Assembly (NCBI GenBank): GCA_009649835.1
Contig: PYCK01000131.1
Location: forward strand, 1-9,245
Direction of reading: 5' to 3'
DNA length: 9,245 nt
From: Candidatus Methanocomedens sp.
GTDB taxonomy: Archaea > Halobacteriota > Methanosarcinia > Methanosarcinales > Methanocomedenaceae
Part shown: one piece after another, positions 6,533-9,245 of the stretch
Layout: each line of letters opens with the position of its first letter
Position numbering within the stretch: the stretch's first letter is position 1
The notes under the pieces: model-generated
Databases searched by the model: none
Told to the model about the DNA's origin: nothing
What the model saw: only the letters and a program-made list of their open reading frames with translations
Program-made: the position numbers and the translations under genes

Positions 6533-7432
6533 TTACTTTTCAGCAATTAACCCCTGCTGTACAAGGAAATCCCTGGCAATATCCCGTGCTTCTTTTTTGT
6601 CCACATCATATTGATAATTAAGTTCCCTCATTGAATCAGTATCAATTCTGCCGTCCAGTTCTTTGATGATCTCAACAACATCCGGATTTTCAGATGCGAA
6701 CTTCTCTGTAACAACAACTATGGCATCATAGGGTGGCAAAGCGTTCTTATCATCTTCCAGTATCCTGAGATTGAACAATTCGTTCCTGGTATCAGTAGTA
6801 TAAGCCGACACTGCCTCTACATCACCCTGTTTGATGGCCTCGTACATGATAGTAGCCAGACCCTGCTGGTAATTATTGAATTTGAAACCATATACCTCTT
6901 CTATGCGAGGAAGACCATCTTCCCTTTGTGCAAATTCAGGGTCAGTGCCTATTACTATTTCCGATGCAAATTCTTCAAGCTCACTGATTCTGGACACATT
7001 ATTTGCCTGTGCCCAATCTTCCTTGACCGCTATAGCGTAGGCATCCTCAAAACCCAGGTTGCTTATAATAAGCACGCCATCCTGTTCAAGCAGACCTTTT
7101 TCTGCTTCTTCATAGACTACCTGAGGGTCCCATACATCAAGTGGTGGTTTATTCAATATCTGGCTGTATGCTGTTCCGGTATATTCCACATAAACATTGA
7201 CCTGACCTTGTTTCATGGCTTCATAATTGACAAAGGTGCCACCCAATCCTTCTTTCACATCTGTTTCATACCCATGCTCTTCCAGCAGGAGGGATATCAT
7301 ATGTGCAAGGATGTATGATTCCTGAAACTGCTTGGACCCGATAACAATGGTATTATCATCTGCGAATTGCGTGCATCCACTAGCAATCACTGCAATTACA
7401 ACGATAAAAGCAATTAAGATATTTAATTTCAT
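6533..7432 (-). CDS. proX: Glycine betaine/proline betaine-binding lipoprotein
   Basis: 299 residues, extracytoplasmic solute receptor of the OpuAC/ProX family. A hydrophobic signal segment (2-19) ends in the lipobox ASGC with C20 as the lipid-anchored cysteine. The family motifs GSKQFQES (32-39) and EYTGTAY (83-89) are intact. Compared with what I recall of the Archaeoglobus fulgidus ProX betaine site (K13, Y63, T66, D109, Y111, R149, Y190, Y214), this protein has K34, Y84, T87, D130, Y132, R170, Y211 and Y235, all with the same offset of 21. This implies a four-tyrosine cation-pi cage. I chose ATG 7432; a TTG seven codons upstream (7453) is also in frame but would put charged residues before a signal peptide that is already complete. 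First gene of the transporter operon. Confidence 0.92.
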   Translation of the reverse strand: MKLNILIAFIVVIAVIASGCTQFADDNTIVIGSKQFQESYILAHMISLLLEEHGYETDVKEGLGGTFVNYEAMKQGQVNVYVEYTGTAYSQILNKPPLDVWDPQVVYEEAEKGLLEQDGVLIISNLGFEDAYAIAVKEDWAQANNVSRISELEEFASEIVIGTDPEFAQREDGLPRIEEVYGFKFNNYQQGLATIMYEAIKQGDVEAVSAYTTDTRNELFNLRILEDDKNALPPYDAIVVVTEKFASENPDVVEIIKELDGRIDTDSMRELNYQYDVDKKEARDIARDFLVQQGLIAEK

Positions 7433-7485
7433 TTGAAATTCCCGAAAAACCAATTAATTTCAGAGTTACTTATAGTTTCCCTTAT

Positions 7486-7494
7486 GATATATTT
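7486..7494 (-). promoter_or_regulatory. Candidate promoter of the proX-opuC operon
   Basis: The minus strand reads GAAATATATC, a TATA box preceded by an A-rich BRE-like flank, 54-62 bases before the proX ATG. It predicts a leader of about 30 bases. A second candidate, CTATAAGTA (7475-7467), would give a leader of about 12 bases. Only a weak GGGAA precedes the ATG. Confidence 0.45.
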
Positions 7495-7564
7495 CAAAAG
7501 TAAATGATTTCAACCATGAATAATTGAACTGGATATTTATTTTAGACTGATAAAAGGGGATACT

Positions 7565-7617
7565 TTTTTAAAGTGATATTACCAATTTACTAATAGGGAT
7601 TTTTCCCGGAGTGGTGA
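7565..7617 (+). promoter_or_regulatory. Candidate promoter and ribosome binding site of proline dehydrogenase
   Basis: TTTTTAAA (7565-7572) is a TATA-like box that would start transcription near 7595, giving a leader of about 30 bases. The leader contains GGTGA at 7613-7617, seven bases before the ATG, a good ribosome binding site. A short inverted GGGA/TCCC pair (7596-7607) lies in the leader, too small to be convincing as an operator. The whole 192-base gap 7433-7624 is the divergent control region and holds no gene. Confidence 0.4.
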
Positions 7618-7624
7618 AATAAAT

Positions 7625-8473
7625 ATGGGAATCCTGATACACCTGGCAAAACGCTGGGTTGCCGGCGAATACCTTGAAGATGCTGTCGAGAGGGCAAAAT
7701 CCGCAAACGATCGGGGAATTAGCGGTATCATCAACCATGTGGGAGAACATAATGAGGATATCGCCAAGATAGAAGCTTCGGCAGAAGAATATAACCGGCT
7801 GCTGGACGGCATCAAACAGGAAAAGATAGATAGCGCCATATCTATCAAACCTACCCAGCTGGGGCTTATGAAAGATGTGCAGACATGCACCAAAACGATA
7901 GAGCCTCTGGTAAAGAAGGCAGCAGACCTCGGCATTTTTGTATGGATGGATATGGAAGGGAGTATCCATACCCAGCAGATCATTGATATCTACAAACATC
8001 TTTACAAGGAAAATAAGAACCTGGGGATTGCCATCCAGACATACCTGTTCAGGACTCCGGAAGACCTGAAAGAACTCTCGGCAATGGGCGCCAAGATACG
8101 TTTGTGTAAAGGTGCATATAACGAACCGGCTGATATAGCCATTAAAAGGCATGAGGATATTAGAAAAGCCTATGCAGACCTGTTAGAGATGCTGTTCAGG
8201 GAGGGGGGACTTGAACTTATTGCAGTGGCAACCCATGATGATGAACTTATCGAACTGGCCATGCAACTGAACAAGGAACACCCCCGGAATTTCGAGTTCC
8301 AGATGCTGATGGGTGCGCATGACAAACGAAAAGTGGAACTGGCAGGGGAGGGGTATAAGGTCTGTGGTTATATACCCTACGGCAAGGGCTGGCTGGGTTA
8401 TTTCCTGCGCAGGCTCAATGAGCAGAAGCGGGATATTAAGACTGCATTGGTTTGTGTTATTAAAGGGGATTGA
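7625..8473 (+). CDS. Proline dehydrogenase (monofunctional)
   Basis: 282 residues; FAD enzyme oxidising proline to 1-pyrroline-5-carboxylate, the first step toward glutamate. The PRODH barrel motifs occur in order: RWVAGE (10-15), SIKPTQLG (73-80), VWMDMEG (106-112), RLCKGAYNEP (159-168), ATHDDELI (202-209), FEFQMLMG (223-230) and YIPYGKGWLGYFLRRL (249-264). The paired arginines R262 and R263 are the expected proline carboxylate ligands. It starts almost directly at the RWVAGE motif, so it lacks most of the N-terminal helical part present in many bacterial enzymes of about 300 residues. No in-frame start exists upstream: a stop codon lies at 7574-7576 with no start codon after it better than ATG 7625. 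No pyrroline-5-carboxylate dehydrogenase is in the window. The electron acceptor cannot be told from sequence. Confidence 0.92.
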   Translation: MGILIHLAKRWVAGEYLEDAVERAKSANDRGISGIINHVGEHNEDIAKIEASAEEYNRLLDGIKQEKIDSAISIKPTQLGLMKDVQTCTKTIEPLVKKAADLGIFVWMDMEGSIHTQQIIDIYKHLYKENKNLGIAIQTYLFRTPEDLKELSAMGAKIRLCKGAYNEPADIAIKRHEDIRKAYADLLEMLFREGGLELIAVATHDDELIELAMQLNKEHPRNFEFQMLMGAHDKRKVELAGEGYKVCGYIPYGKGWLGYFLRRLNEQKRDIKTALVCVIKGD

Positions 8474-8503
8474 AGTAGTGGGTTTGCAGATGATTGATGT
8501 TAT

Positions 8504-8521
8504 ATTTTGATAGCTATTTTT
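8504..8521 (+). terminator. U-rich tract after proline dehydrogenase
   Basis: About 30 bases after the stop codon, ATTTTGATAGCTATTTTT gives two T runs (four and five T) without a clear hairpin, a plausible archaeal terminator. The remainder of the 133-base convergent gap to 8606 shows only the small palindrome listed separately. Confidence 0.4.
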
Positions 8522-8527
8522 ACACCG

Positions 8528-8540
8528 CCATTGACAATGG
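8528..8540. repeat. Short perfect palindrome CCATTG-A-CAATGG
   Basis: Six bases mirrored around a single central A, located between the convergent proline dehydrogenase and ATPase genes, seven bases after the T run. As RNA it could form a five-base-pair stem with a three-base loop. It is not followed by a T run, so it is not a classical hairpin terminator on the plus strand. It could occur by chance. Confidence 0.4.
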
Positions 8541-8606
8541 TCCCCTACACCAGCATCACACCGCCGGCCCATTCCGTAAACAGATTAAACAACTTCCCCT
8601 TCAATT

Positions 8607-9245
8607 TCATAAGTCATCCAGTGCAAAAAGTAAAATATCCTCATCCTCTGCAGCATCGCGTAAACGTTTTGAAAAACCGCTTTTTGAGAACAGGCAGTAA
8701 TGCTCTGTACGTGCATTAAGGTTCCATTTGATCAAACTCTTTTTGTCTTTGAGCTTTGTTAGAATATCCACATCCATTTTGCGATTGTTCCATTTACATT
8801 CCCCAATGAGAATGTCTTTAGTATCATCGTTTAAAGCAACGATATCAATCTCATCACCTTTGCGGTTCCACCATGAACCTATGTTCTGGAACACAAATGG
8901 AAGTTCTTTTTCATCATTTAACCTGTGCAGAAACTCAACACAAATGTTTTCAAAAACCGGGCCGATGTACTGATCAAGTTCAGATTCGATTTTTGAAAGT
9001 ACATACTCTGGTCTGCCACTTTCTATAAACCCACGGTTCTTATGAATGAAGCGAAACCAGAATTTAAAAAAATTGTCTTTGATAAAATACCTGCCCTTTT
9101 TGGATTTAGATGGTTTTTCATTCACTGGAACCTTGCGCACCAGAATTTCATATTCATTGATGAGATCGGACATGTAAGGTCCAAGACTGGTATTTTTGAT
9201 ACCGGTACGGTTTGCTATGTCATTCAAAGTGCTTGCTCCGCTGGC
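8607..9245 (-). CDS. Archaeal AAA ATPase with DUF234 nuclease-like domain, C-terminal part
   Basis: The gene runs off the window end; the last 212 residues are visible and the frame is open to base 9245. The N-terminal P-loop ATPase half expected for this family (archaeal ATPase PF01637 plus DUF234) would lie beyond the window and is not seen. The first visible 45 residues, including TLNDIANRTGIKNTSLGPYM, look like a winged-helix DNA-binding segment. KGRYFIKDNFFKFWFRF is the usual link into DUF234. The last part has the PD-(D/E)XK-like pattern GDEIDIV...GECKW, with candidate metal ligands D134, E149 and K151 counted from the first visible residue. Such proteins are multi-copy in many archaea and their function is not settled. 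The TTG at 9227 is not a credible start. Confidence 0.85.
   Translation of the reverse strand, partial: ASGASTLNDIANRTGIKNTSLGPYMSDLINEYEILVRKVPVNEKPSKSKKGRYFIKDNFFKFWFRFIHKNRGFIESGRPEYVLSKIESELDQYIGPVFENICVEFLHRLNDEKELPFVFQNIGSWWNRKGDEIDIVALNDDTKDILIGECKWNNRKMDVDILTKLKDKKSLIKWNLNARTEHYCLFSKSGFSKRLRDAAEDEDILLFALDDL

Noticed and set aside
7596..7607. GGGA-TTTT-TCCC inverted repeat before proline dehydrogenase
   Set aside because: Four-base arms are expected by chance; no second copy seen nearby to suggest an operator.
7568..8152. 194-codon minus-strand frame inside proline dehydrogenase
   Set aside because: Antisense to an intact enzyme gene with all catalytic motifs; the translated product resembles nothing.
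1..9245. tRNA, rRNA, CRISPR array, insertion sequence
   Set aside because: No cloverleaf-like segment, no regularly spaced repeats and no transposase were noticed; this was read by eye, so a covariance-model scan would be decisive for RNA genes.

Overview
The window looks like chromosomal DNA of a methanogenic or methane-oxidising euryarchaeon, most likely of the Methanosarcinales/ANME-2 type. The main evidence is an overlapping ycaO-tfuA pair of the kind that installs thioglycine in methyl-coenzyme M reductase (MCR). It sits beside archaeal-only families (UPF0200, UPF0201), an archaeal-type ProX betaine transporter and an archaeal DUF234 ATPase. Starts often lack a strong Shine-Dalgarno site and instead have a TATA-like box 25-35 bases upstream, as expected for archaeal, partly leaderless transcription. 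No mcr gene lies in the window, so the taxonomic call is an inference.

Layout. Positions 1-223 are non-coding and hold a strong 30+30 base imperfect palindrome (122-192). Positions 224-1943 are a leftward three-gene operon with two ATGA overlaps: an NrdG-type radical SAM activase, a UPF0200 P-loop kinase-like protein and a UPF0201 RNA-binding-like protein. A 63-base gap carrying one nearly symmetrical TATA box separates it from the rightward ycaO-tfuA pair (2007-3949), which also overlaps by ATGA. An AT-rich convergent gap (3950-4077) follows. Positions 4078-7432 are a leftward OpuC/ProX-type quaternary-amine ABC transporter. In transcription order it encodes a lipoprotein binding protein, an ATPase with CBS domains and two permeases. 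A divergent promoter region (7433-7624) leads to a rightward proline dehydrogenase (7625-8473). A short convergent gap with a small palindrome follows. The window ends inside a leftward archaeal ATPase whose visible part has a winged-helix-like segment and a DUF234 PD-(D/E)XK nuclease-like domain.

How the genes fit together. YcaO activates a backbone amide with ATP and TfuA helps deliver sulfur; the target in methanogens is a glycine of McrA. The transporter imports a compatible solute. All eight ligand-contacting positions I recall from Archaeoglobus fulgidus ProX are conserved here with one constant numbering offset, so glycine betaine or proline betaine is the best substrate guess. The divergent proline dehydrogenase would feed proline carbon toward glutamate, and its position suggests, but does not prove, a link with uptake of a proline-related solute.

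I do not see a clearly undescribed system. The points most worth a second look are the ProX site conservation, the proline dehydrogenase/betaine transporter pairing, the radical SAM gene facing ycaO-tfuA across a shared promoter, the basic tail of YcaO, and the palindromic decamer repeat.
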